Source: Zygnema cylindricum (lineage: Eukaryota > Streptophyta > Zygnematophyceae > Zygnematales > Zygnemataceae). Taken from it: DNA of 64,000 nt. The stretch spans positions 165,671 through 229,670 of the forward strand of contig JBBHKE010002909.1 of assembly GCA_037447655.1 (NCBI GenBank), written 5' to 3'. The translations under genes and the position numbers were made by a program. The notes beneath the pieces are model-generated. The model did no database searches. It saw only the letters and a list, made by a program, of their open reading frames with translations, and had not been told where the DNA came from. This document shows, in pieces, positions 19,581 to 30,121 of this stretch (position 1 is the stretch's first letter; every line of letters starts with the position of its first letter).

Positions 19581-20483
19581 TCATTGTCCTCTTCCTCCAA
19601 AGTTTCGATAAGGATCTTTCTCTCTCTCCTCATCACGCTCACACCAATCAGCTCCTACAGACAATGCTTGAACACTTGGACTCCCTCTCCTAAGCTCTAT
19701 GGTGCTTTCTTTCACTAAAAGCATTCCCACTGTGTCATCCCAATTCCAATTGCTATCTCCTATGTCGTGCAATCGGTTAATGATATTCTCATACTCTTCA
19801 GGTAGTTTCATCATTAATGTGTTCACTCTTTGTCTCTCTGACCATGAGTTACCTGCACTCTCTAACTCTCCAAATAATGCTCCTAAATCATTGCTATAAT
19901 TATTCATACTTCCTCCTTTATAAGTATAAGCTGCAATCTTATTTTTTGCCAATTATTGTTGCTACAATGATCCACTCTTATATTTGTTAACAAGTGATAT
20001 CCAAAACTGAGATGAAGATTTGACATGCAAAAGGGGAATGGCAATGCCCTTTGCTATACTTTTAAGAATTAAGAGCTTAGCAACCTTGTCTTCGTAGTTC
20101 CTCTTTTCATACTCTGATCTTTCGATCTGAACCCTTGACGCTATTGCTGGTGGTGCTGCTGCTGGTATCGCCTTCGGCAATGGTGTCAGTTGAGTTTCAA
20201 CTCCTCCCATTTCTCCTTCTATGACAATCTCCTCTCCTTCCTCGTCTTCATCCTCACTGATGGTGGCAGCTGTTCTACCTACTGTAGAGGCGGAGGTGCC
20301 TAAAAAACGCGTTCCTCCAAACCCAGGTAGAGGTGGAAATCGAACTTGTCCGGACACTATGCCCCATAGGTGTTTCTCAAATAGTTCTCCCTCCATCATT
20401 ATTTCCCAATAAAGAAAGTTTGATCCATAAAATATGGGCACCCTAGAGGGTGGGCCCATAACCTGCAATTCTGTGGTCTCCAT
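19581..20483 (-). pseudogene. Copia-4 gag
   Basis: Starts METTELQVMGPPSRVPIFYG at 20483. The first seven codons lie in the LTR and the next five are the primer-binding site. Capsid (UBN2-like) blocks follow: NFLYWEIMMEGELFEKHLWGIVSG, then ILKSIAKGIAIPLLHVKSSSQFWISLVNKYKSGSL, one stop at 19962-19964, then AAYTYKGGSMNNYSNDLGALFGELES and MMKLPEEYENIINRLHD. A degraded CCHC knuckle lies at 19500-19580. Confidence 0.9.
20449..20463 (-). promoter_or_regulatory. Copia-4 primer-binding site (internal tRNA-iMet)
   Basis: Minus strand GGTTATGGGCCCACC, exactly complementary to GGTGGGCCCATAACC of the plant initiator tRNA-Met anticodon arm, abutting the LTR terminus. Confidence 0.82.
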
Positions 20484-21363
20484 TGACCCAGAGAATGAGG
20501 AGCATATGTAAAGCCTCTAGGATAATTTTTTCCCCTTCTACTTTCCCGGTGAATAAGCGCTGCCCACGCACACAAATATTCTGACCACTCTCACCCCTTT
20601 GAGGAGAAGACTCCCCAGAGTCATACGCAAAAAGAATCACTGAATTTGCTCCCTTGAGTAGTAATTTATTGCTGGTCAAAGATGACCTTTATAGTTACAA
20701 GCTCTCTTAGAGAGAGGTACCTAAATTTCACTAAGTCCTGGTCTGCCTACTTACGACTGCCTACTACTAAACCCTAGTCCAATAGAAACACTATATAGTA
20801 CAAAAAGGTACACTAGGCGATGTACTTATTGTATGGCCATTGTACAACATGGCTTTCAAAGTGACGCATGTCAAAACGGGAGCCATGGTTCCTGCTCCCA
20901 TATTCTCCTGTATCCAATAGTAAGGTGCCACGTGGCGTCGCGTGACGCTATCCCCAAAATCCGCCGAAAGTTTATTGCGGATGGCAGCTGCAATTGTGGC
21001 CGTCCGATCATTTGTATTTATGCGGCTTCGATTCGCTTCCATTCATGAATTGATTAATGCATGTTTTCGTTAGTGTGCAAATTAGTCCATTTAATAAATA
21101 GATGAATATGCGTGAAACGTAATATGTATATCGTTTCGGTAGTGCCGTAATGGATAGGGCTTAGGTCACCATAGTAGTCCATAGATCCTGGTTCAAATTT
21201 GGCCAGAGGTAGTATTTTGCTACAAATAGTAAAATACCCTCTATTTCATTCTGCCTCCTTCTAAATGACGCGGCAGCCATGGCATGCCTTTGGTTCTCTC
21301 TTTCTCTCTCTTTACATTCTAACTTGAATATAGAAGTGAACTATTAATTACCTCTTTTCAACA
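20464..21363 (-). repeat. Copia-4 5' LTR
   Basis: 900 bp, TGCAATTC to TTTCAACA on the plus strand. Contains the gag start codon, hairpins near 20600-20720, an inverted repeat near 20800-20830 and a tRNA-like segment near 21145-21210. Confidence 0.92.
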
Positions 21364-21392
21364 CAATCGTAAGACTGTACCGTACAAGAAAG

Positions 21393-22405
21393 TGCAATTC
21401 AGAGACCTTCATAGGACCTTAGAGTAGGCAGCTCACACGAAGCCTCTAGGATAACCTTGACCCCTTTGTGTTTCAGCAAGAATAACTTCCACCTTTGAAG
21501 ACAAAAACTTTGCCCACCTTTACCCCTTCAAAGGGAAGACTCCCTTGAGTTGATGGCAAAATGAAACTCTCAATTTGCTCCCTTGAGGAATAAGTTATAA
21601 AGGGTCAAAGTTGACCTTTTGTACAGAAGCTCTTTGGGAGAGAGGGTCCAATCTATCAAATTTTTATAAGTCCTATCTCTCTCTAAAACTCTGTCTATTG
21701 AAGTACGGCATCAATCATAATAGTGTATCGTACATAAAGGTACAGGTGCGGTGTACTTTATGTACGGCCATTGTACGATATGGCCAAAAAGTCGACACAT
21801 GTCATTTTTGGATTCGTTCCTTGAATCCCCGGAGATGTCGTAATCCAATTTGATTGTGCCACGTGGCGATTGATGTGACGTCCACCGCAAACCACCAAAA
21901 AACTATTGCGGGGTCTCAACATGCTTCGTGGCCGTCAGATTAAGCCGGATTACAATCGTGGCCGTCATTAATACTTGCACAATATTTGTTTCGCCTACGA
22001 AACAAAATGCGCGGTATCCCTTTCGGATGTGCCGGACGTCGTACATTACAAACTGTATCTATGTCTAAATATCCCGTTGAATGAAAATAGCCTACGTGTT
22101 AAAAGTAAAACAATTATCAAACCCTATATCATATATCTATGTTTTAGACTAGTTGGCTAAGGCTACCGGCTACTTTGACGGACGGCAGGTACCAGGTTCA
22201 AATCTTGGGCCCGCCAAGTATGTTTTCGTAAAATCTACTAACCTAATATATCTCTGTCGGGATAGCATAGGCGGCCATGGCTCTATCTCCCTCTCCAACT
22301 TTTCGATCATGACAAGTGTGGGAGTTGAGAGAGGAAATGAGGCACGCCTTCCGCTTCTCTCAGATTTTACAAACCTAGAATATACTAAAATAACCTTTAA
22401 TTTCA
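21393..22405 (-). repeat. Solo LTR of the Copia-1 subfamily
   Basis: About 1013 bp, colinear with the Copia-1 5' LTR once the solo insertion is removed from the latter. Near-duplication GAAAG at 21388-21392 and TAAAG at 22406-22410. It inserted into the outer solo LTR, which resumes at about 22411. Holds a clear tRNA-like segment at 22147-22212. Confidence 0.78.
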
Positions 22406-23107
22406 TAAAGTAGAATGCAGACTGCAGATTCTTCTGATACTTCATCCACGACATCGCCATAATGTGATATTTGTCACATCCGGAATTATCATCTTGCGTT
22501 TCGGAAATCTCGCAATCCTCTCGGATCCTGCCACATGTCATGCGGAGTGGCGGTGCCCGAAAACGCCAAGTCGCCCACTTCGGAATCTCGGCTCACACCA
22601 CGGCCGTTCGATTAAGAACGACATTTGAAATTGGCCGTCTAAATAATTGCGCAATACTTGTTTCACATTTGAAACAAATGCGCGATATCTGTTTCGAGAT
22701 AACCCGTAGTCCGTACAATACAAATTGTTTCTATGTCTTGTTATTCCGTTAAATGAATTAGTCTACTATTTATGTTTATATATTTATCGTACCCTATATA
22801 TTATAGCATAGGTCTTAGACTATAGGATAAAGCTACCGGCTACCTGATTCTTGACAGACAGCATGTACTAAGATTAAAACCTAGGTCTGCCAAGACAGTT
22901 TTGGAAAACCTACCAAAAACTGCAGCCTGTCTCTCTCTCTTGGCAAGATGGGCAGCCATGGCTCTAGCTCTCTCTCCAACCTTCACTGACTGCGACAAGT
23001 GTGGGGGTTTCGAGAGTGGAGCGGGAGGCAGGCTGTCTTTGCTGACTTCTTCTATATTAATTTTCCCTTTATTCAGAACTAGAAAATACATACATTTCAA
23101 CATGGTT

Positions 23108-23414
23108 TGTACGGCAGTAGTTAAGGGTTGTGAGAGGGGCTTAGGACTAAGAGAATTTTGTAGATAGGGACCTCTCTCCCTTAGAGAGTTTTGTATAAAA
23201 CTTAGCATTTTTGCCACTTCATAACTAATCGGCTGGTTGGCCGTTTTTAGTGATTCTTTTTGCTGCCAACTAAGGGGAGTCCAGGCTCACAAGGGTGCAT
23301 TCAGCTGTCATTTTATCCTCTTGGGTAGCAGTGGTTGTGGCTCAAAGTGGGTTAGTTAAAAGCTATCAAGAGGCTTCCTAAATTGTATAGTCCAATGGAA
23401 AACACAGAATTGCA
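23108..23414 (+). repeat. Copia-2 5' LTR, right part
   Basis: Continues from 14843 and matches 28475-28789 of the 3' LTR. Ends AGAATTGCA, with the gag ATG at 23395-23397 inside it. The primer site (GTTATGGGCCCACCC) follows directly. Confidence 0.9.
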
Positions 23415-24546
23415 CGTTATGGGCCCACCCTATAGGGTACTCGCCTTCAATGGATCTGGGTTCATCTATTGGGTAGCCATGATAATTGGGGCTTTGTGCG
23501 AAAAACGATATTGGGGTATTGTTAGTGGACAAGTTAAACATCCACCTCAGGAAACTCCACCAAGGTTTCGTGGAATAAGGTTTTCTCCAACAACCTCTGC
23601 TCCAGCAAAGGAGGCAGATGATGAGGATAGCAAAGGAGGCGGATGATGGGGACAACAGTGTGTCCGAAAAGGGGAAAGAGAAGGAGACGCCTCTTTCTCC
23701 TATTACCATGGCACCGAAATCAGCGACCTTGAAGATCGCGGAGAACGACACCCAAACGTGGGAAGACATCAACATGGTTGCAAAAAACTTCATTCTCGGA
23801 CACCTCACTCAGGCTTTGGCAACCCCCCACCTTCACATTTACAAGGCCGAGGAGTTGTGGGTGAGTTTAGTGGAAATTTATAGAGTTGGTACTATTCAGG
23901 AGCTCCAGTTGGCAAAACAAAAGTTAGGGAATTATACTTAAAAAGGGGGGAAGATGTTAGACTATTGTAATGATCTCTCTTGTTTGTATATGGAGATGGA
24001 GAGTGTCGGGTGGACAGGTACAATGAAGATGAAAGTTAACACTCTCATCATGAAGTTACCCGACAAGTATGAAAACATAGTGTACCAGATATACGAAATG
24101 AATGACACTTCATGGAAGTAGAACACAGTGGTAAAGATGATACTTGTGCAAGAGAACACAATTCAGATTAGGAGGGGGGGAAGAGCATCCAAGCTCTAGC
24201 TGTAGGAGGAGACCGATAGGGGAAGGATCCAAAGAAACCATTCAAAGGAGAGAGAGATCAGTCTGGACGACCAAGGCCCCCAAAGGGTATTTGTCAATTT
24301 TGCAAAAAGACAGGACACTTCATAGTGGATTGTGTCAAGCTGTCAAAGCTAAGGCTCCAAGAGAACCGTGGAGGGGGATCTTCCGGAGGGAAGAACAAGG
24401 CACTTGTGGTCACAATAGTAAGAGGAGAGACCGAGGAAGAATCCTTTCAGGAGGAGGATGAGGAGATTCTTTTAGACGAGAGTCTGGAGGAGAAAGAGAT
24501 CACTCGCAAACAGAAGTGTGCTCTCGCAGCAATTCGGGAAGCTCCA
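23395..24546 (+). pseudogene. Copia-2 gag
   Basis: Begins MENTELHVMGPPYRVLAFNG, then FIYWVAMIIGALCEKRYWGIVSGQV. A frameshift near 23630 leads to WEDINMVAKNFILGHLTQALATPHLHIYKAEELWVSLVEIYRVGTIQ. Further frames hold a CQFCKKTGHFIVDC-type zinc knuckle near 24290 and an acidic stretch before 24546. At least four stops or frameshifts. Confidence 0.85.
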
Positions 24547-26190
24547 TAGGAAGGATGGATTATCGACTCAGGTGCATCTATGCATATGTGTCGTGATAAG
24601 CACCTATTTACTAAGCTAAGGAAAATCCCTACTGTAGAGATAGAGTATGGAGATGGGAGAGTGGTTACAACAGATCTAGTGGGGTCCGTAAATTTGAAAG
24701 TCTTAGTGGAGGGGAAGACCTATATACTCACCATCTCAGAGGTACTATACATTTCTCAGCTGAGTAAAAATCTTGTCTCTACGTCTGTGTTAGATGACAA
24801 AGAGTTTGATACCTTGTCTATAAAGGGAGTCTTTACAGCTAAGTATGGGGATGAAGTCTACTTCACGGCAGATAAGGGTAGCCAAGAAATGTTTAGGCTT
24901 AACCTGAGTAATGGAATGAAGAATGCTTACTATGTTAGTTTTCCAAAGTTGATGATTTGGCATAAGCGATTGGGGCATGTGCATTTTGATAGGTTGAGGG
25001 TAATGAAAAAGCTTGGTGTATTAGAAAGCATCTAGTTTGGGGATAATGAAATGATGGTTGATTTTAGTGGTTGTGCTCAAGGTAAGGCTCACAGACTTCC
25101 CTTTCCCAAAGCTGCCACATATAGAAGTAAGAAAGTACTAGATATGGTCCACATAGATATCTGGGGACCAGCAAAAGTACCTTCCGTTGGAGGAAAGAGG
25201 TTTATGTTGAAAATAACCGATGACTGGTCTAGATACTCTAAAGTCTTCTTCCTAAAACCAAAGTCTAAGACATCAACTTACTTCAAAGAATATAAAGTCT
25301 GAAGTGAGAAGTTGCATGGAACCCCCTTTAAGAGAATAAGGAGTGATAATGGGGGGGAATATACCTCTAACCAGTTTGAGGAATACTTGAGAGATGAGGG
25401 ATTTCAGCACTAGAAAACAGTACCATATAACCTGGAAAAAAATGGGGTAGCTGATAGGTTGAACCGAACACTAGGAGATAGTGCATGCAGTATGTTGGCC
25501 AACAAGAAAATAGGAAAGAGATTTTGGGCATAGCCATGAACTGCGCCAACTACATTATGAATAGAGTCCTTACCTCAGTTGTAAAGGGAATGACACCTTA
25601 TGAGACATAGGTTGGAAGAAAACCATATATCTCTCACCTTAAAGTATTTGGTAGCCAAGTTTACAGTCTTAACACGGATGGGAAAAACTCGAAACTAGAT
25701 GCTAAGGGAAAACTTGGATACTTTGAAGGATATGATGAGGATGTCAAGGATATAGAGTCTATGACTTAGCAAAGAGAGAAATCATTTTGGTCAAGCACCT
25801 AGTTGTCATGGATGAAGGGAAGTCATTTGACCCCTTCAAATATACCAAGAAGTTAAGAATTAAATTTGAAATTGAAGGTGAAGCGGACTCCATCTTTCTC
25901 GAAAGGGACATGAGTGAAACATGGATTGCAGATTCAACGGAGATCTAAGATATAGGAGATCCACCGGAAACCTCACTTATTCCTATGGACTTCGAGGAGA
26001 CAGAAGAGGAGGAACCGAAACCGGCTTCCAATGATAGAGGAGTCGATGAGACATTAAGCAGAAATCCAAGATTTCCCTCCATCCTAGCTTCGAAGTTTGA
26101 GGGAGAGAGAAGGGGCAGCAAACGAATACAAGAAAAACAGACCGCTCACAAGATAACTAAGCTATCTCACCCAGATGAGCCTCAGTAATA
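24547..26190 (+). pseudogene. Copia-2 protease and integrase
   Basis: Protease begins EGWIIDSGASMHMCRDKHLF at about 24550. GAG-pre-integrase MIWHKRLGHVHFDRL lies near 24950 and CSGCAQGKAHRLPFPKA near 25066. The integrase core has DMVHIDIWGPAK, RSDNGGEYTS and a KNGVADRLNRT block, the last with a degraded active-site region. Integrase C-terminal and linker sequence extends to 26190. Numerous stops. Confidence 0.87.
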
Positions 26191-26248
26191 CTTGGAGGCA
26201 CTGAATACTCTGGGGAAAGATAGATAGATTAGAGCCATAAATGATGAG

Positions 26249-27762
26249 ATGGCCTCCATCATGGAAGCAAATACTTGGGAACTAGCAGACTGTCCTCCAC
26301 ACAGAAAACCGATTAGCTGTCAATGGGTTTTTAAACTAAAACTGAACACAGATAATACCATTGAGAGATATAAGGCTCAATTGGTAGCAAAGGGGTTTAC
26401 CCAAAAAGAGGGGATTGACTATGAGGAGACTTTTGCTCCAGTTGTTCGGTTCCCATCAGTAAGGATTCTCCTCAGTCTCGCAGCGGCGGAAGACATAGAA
26501 ATACACCAGATGGATATTAAGATAGCCTTTCTTGATGGTGAGTTAGAGGAAGAAATTTTCATGAGGAAAGCAGAAGGGTTCGTGGAGGAAGGAGAAGAGA
26601 GCAAAGTCTGCAGAATCATAAAGTCTTTATATGGACTAAAGTAGGCTCCCCGACAGTGGAATAAGAAGCAAGATGAGTTTCTCACCGGTCTAGGATATAT
26701 CCCGATCAAATCTGATCATTCTATCTATATATTTGAAGATGCGAATGGTGTCATTTTTATTGCAATTTATGTGGATGATCTGCTTATGTTAAGTAATTTT
26801 TCAGAAAAGATCAATAAGCTAAAGAAAGATCTTTTAAGCAAAATTGATATGAAGGATTTAGGTGAGGCAAGATATATTTTGGGGATCCAAATGGACACAG
26901 CTAGGGGGAAAAGGATTATCAAACTTACTCAGAAATAAGAAATAGGTAATATGCTTAAGAAATTCTAGATGGAAAAGGTAAAGAGTTGTGCCACTCCCAT
27001 GGACTTGAAGAAAAAAAATTGATGGGAGTTTAGAAGGAGGAGTGTTATCTTAGATGATCAAATGAGTCCAGAGGAGAGAGTTTATGAAATATATTCCTTA
27101 TACACAGGTCGTAGGAAGTTTGATCTACTTTATTAACTGTACAAGGTCGGACATAGCGGTAGCACTACGAGTCCCTAATAGGATTCTTAACGATCGTAGG
27201 AAGAGAGATTGGGAGGCAGCCAAGAGAGTCATGTAATATCTGGTAGGAACTAGAGAGTTTTGGTTGCATTTGGAAGGGGAGCACACTGATATCAGTATTT
27301 GGAGTGATGCCAGTTATGGGGATGCACCTATGAGAAGATGAAATTCTGGGTATGTGTTGTATGTGGGGGAAGGAGCTTGCTATTTGAGCACTAAGCAACA
27401 AAAGGTGGTTGCTCAGTCCACTATGGAGGATGAGTATATGGCCTCTTATTTTGGAGTGAAAGAGTTTATGTGGGTCAATTCCTTGTTGCAAAACTGTGGT
27501 ATATCAAGGAGGGAGGGTATGAAGTATTTTATGATAATCAAGCTGATATTGCAATTGCAGCTAATCCAAAACATAATTTCAAAGCTAAGCATGTGGACAA
27601 AAGATTGAGTTTTGTGAGTGAAAAAATTGAGAATAAGATTGTGAATCTTCTAAATAGATCGGATGAGGAAATGTTGGCTGATATGATGACAAAACTAGTG
27701 CCTTCTCTCAAGTTAAAATACTGCAGAGAAAAGTGTGGACTAGAACTGAAGTTAAAGTTAGA
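26249..27762 (+). pseudogene. Copia-2 reverse transcriptase and RNase H
   Basis: RT opens MASIMEANTWELADCPPHRKP and has KEGIDYEETFAPVVRFPSVR, MDIKIAFLDGELEEEIFM, SLYGLK (then a TAG) and YVDDLLMLS near 26770. RNase H: WSDASYGDAPMRR near 27302, then YVGEGACYLSTKQQKVVAQSTMEDEYMAS and a FYDNQADIAIAANPKHNFKAKHVDKRLSF tail. Pol ends about 17 bp before the 3' LTR. Multiple frames. Confidence 0.88.
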
Positions 27763-27764
27763 CT

Positions 27765-27779
27765 ATAAAATAAGGGGAG
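27765..27779 (+). promoter_or_regulatory. Copia-2 polypurine tract
   Basis: TAAAATAAGGGGAG directly precedes the 3' LTR TG. The same AAAATMAGGGGAG string precedes the 3' LTRs of Copia-6 and Copia-7, and its complement follows those of Copia-4 and Copia-8. Confidence 0.85.
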
Positions 27780-28789
27780 TGTTGAAATTTCTAGATTTAT
27801 AAGGTGTTTTCTAGGTCTAAATAGATCAATAAAATAAAAAAAGAAAAGGGCCGACAGCCTGCCTCCACCTCCTCTCTCTACCCACCATACTTGTTGTAGT
27901 CACTAAAGGATAGACACGGTGGTTGAGCCATGGCTTTCCTAGTTCAATCGGCATGACTAAAAAGTGACTTATCTCACTCTCAACAAAAGGTTGAGTCTAG
28001 CAGGACTCGAACCTCCGACCGACAGATCGAGGCGTAGCCGTCAGCCTTAACAGGTCTGACGTAGGAATTCGTTAACATACATACGATGTGATACTTATTT
28101 AAACTGTGTTTTGATCTTGAATCCGATTAACGAAATAATAAATGAAATATAATAGAACTACGTGATATATAGTGCAAACATTATCTCGCACGAAACAAAT
28201 GAATCGGACATTTGTTTCGACGGCCAATGTTGAATGTCCGTTCATGATCCGACAACACATATCGCTGCCGAAATCTCGGAATGGTCACCTTGGCGGTTTT
28301 CGGACGTGGCGTGACCTGGCGACACGTGGAGAGATAACATTCGGTCGCAGGAATTCTAGAGAACAGAATGACAAGTTAAAAGTGGACACGCGTCAATTCA
28401 ATAGCCTTGCCTTACACATGTCGTACAGAAAGTACATCCGCCGTAGTACCTTTTTGTACTCTACAGTCGTTTGATTGGTTCGTACGTCAATAGATAGGGG
28501 TTGTAAGAGGGGCTTAGGACTTAGAGAATTTGGTAGATAAGGACCTCTCTCCCTTAAAGAGTTTTGTATAAAACTTGGCATTTTTGCCACTTCATAACTA
28601 ATCGGCTCGTTGGCCGTTTTTAGTGATTCTTTTTGCTACAGACTCAGGGGAGTCCAGGCTGCACATGGGTGCAGTCAGACTTTCAATTTTTCCTCTTGGG
28701 CAGCAGTGGTTGTGGCTGAAATTGAGTTAGTTAAATGCTATCTAGAGGCTTCTTAAATTGTGTAGTCCAATGGAGGACACATAATTGCA
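27780..28789 (+). repeat. Copia-2 3' LTR
   Basis: 1010 bp, TGTTGAAATT to AATTGCA, followed by the target duplication GTTGG. Carries an intact copy of the gag start region (ATGGAGGACACATAATTGCA) although no gag follows. Confidence 0.92.
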
Positions 28790-29073
28790 GTTGGAACAAC
28801 GACAAATACAATAACGTTCATTTTGTACATTAGCGTGATGCTACTAGATATTTTAATCGGCGTCTGCCCGTATTGATACGCAGTTGAGATTTTGTACTTT
28901 TGAAAACTTTCATTATTCCCGGCTGGCTCAACAGGATCTTACGTGGTACCTATCGCAATCAAACACGTAAGCATTTTTTCATTCATTGGCACGACCTGAT
29001 GGAAAAGTATTACAAATATTAGTGTCGGTAAACGTGATCGTACATTTATTGGGAACGCTTGATGGAAGGTTAC

Positions 29074-29580
29074 TCAAAGTTAATATCCAACGTGCTCTCA
29101 CCGTGGAGGTCACGTAACGACAAAAAGTGATTGTTCGCAACACTTTTATTTACATGTGGTTGCCGCAGTTTTGTTACAGTAAACGTTCGCCGGCCGTGTT
29201 AATTGCTAGTTTTATTATGACGTTTGACTTTTGCAAGCGCGGGCAAAAGTTTAAGCGGTTGAAACAATATTTTGAAATTCAAAGTTGTCCAACCGATTGA
29301 CCGTCGAATTTAAACTCAATGGTTTGCTGCTTTGCGCGGAGAGCAAACGGCGGCAGACGGCCGGTACAGGCCGAAACGAGTACACTCGCGGAGGATCGAG
29401 GATAGTAACGCCGGCCGCGGGATAACCTCGCGGAGACTCTTGGGATACAGGCTTGACACATTTTTAATTGGCCCGCGAAGACGTCACCAGGCAAGGTATA
29501 CCTGTCTTAGCTGACGGCGTACGACGTCTCGCGGGAAGACGCAACCACATAAATAGGCCGTTCAGCGACGGCCAATGTTA
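29074..29580. other. Anonymous intergenic DNA
   Basis: Mixed composition, GC-richer near 29330-29500. Short ORFs of 60-71 codons on both strands have no recognisable domain. I see no RNA gene or transposon terminus. Confidence 0.5.
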
Positions 29581-30066
29581 AAATGCTTCAATTTTTTTAA
29601 AGCGCTTAAATTTTATGTTAAAACAACCAATTACTCCTCCCTTAAAAAAATTAATGAAATAAGACACTAAGAAAACAAAATGTTGTCGTTACCCTATTAC
29701 TCCTACCCCATCATCGATAAGATTTTAATTTTAAGAAAGTTTACCACCTAGGACGTCTAAACCTCATTACCGATACTATTATTTTAATCAGTCTGTTTAT
29801 TAGTCTATTTAGTCGAATTAAATTAAAATCTCGTTAAATTTATGCAACATTTAATATACATTACAATACAATATAATATAAAAATATATAATAAGATATA
29901 ATATAAATGATATAATATGATGTAATGTAAAATAATATATAAAACATATAATATAGTGAAAACATATAATATACACTATATATGATATAAATTAACAAAC
30001 ACATATATATACATATATATATACACACACATACACACACACACACAATATATATGTGTGTGTGTA

Positions 30067-30121
<55 letters not shown>

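Larger units (their letters stand above)
15316..21363 (-). mobile_element. Copia-4: complete Ty1/copia element, best preserved in the window
   Basis: 3' LTR 15316-16218 (903 bp), internal region, 5' LTR 20464-21363 (900 bp), target duplication CAATC at 15311-15315 and 21364-21368. All domains from gag to RNase H are present, with only a few stops and one internal deletion near 16670. The LTRs differ at a modest number of scattered sites, which implies an older insertion in spite of the good coding frame. Confidence 0.95.
14844..23102 (-). repeat. Solo LTR (Copia-7-like family) split by two insertions
   Basis: LTR parts are 14844-15315, 21364-21392 and 22406-23102, about 1.19 kb in all. It is flanked by the duplication TGGTT (14839-14843 and 23103-23107). 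Its 3' end (14844-15080 on the plus strand) closely matches the reverse complement of 57000-57230 in Copia-7, so it comes from that subfamily. There is no internal coding region, so it is a recombination product. Copia-4 and another solo LTR inserted into it later. Confidence 0.88.
14143..28789 (+). mobile_element. Copia-2: complete but heavily interrupted Ty1/copia element
   Basis: 5' LTR (14143-14843 and 23108-23414), degraded gag-pol (23395-27760), polypurine tract and 3' LTR (27780-28789). Target duplication GTTGG at 14138-14142 and 28790-28794. The 5' LTR minus its insertion is 1008 bp against 1010 bp for the 3' LTR. The 8.3-kb interruption is another solo LTR with its own nested insertions. 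Coding contains many stops, so the element is old. Confidence 0.93.
13655..29073. mobile_element. Second CTTCCATCAG-type DNA transposon, interrupted by Copia-2
   Basis: GTAACCTTCCATCAGGCG at 13655-13672 is inverted at 29056-29073 with 17 of 18 matches. Subtracting Copia-2 (14143-28789 and one TSD copy) leaves about 767 bp with no coding capacity. A subterminal motif CGACCTGATGGAAAAG lies at about 28993-29008. Outside the retroelement the DNA is anonymous and contains a T-run at 13727-13740. Confidence 0.55.

Noticed and set aside
22170-22541. 123-codon minus-strand open frame resembling a small protein
   Set aside because: It spans the end of one solo LTR and the resumption of another; the frame is a product of the junction.
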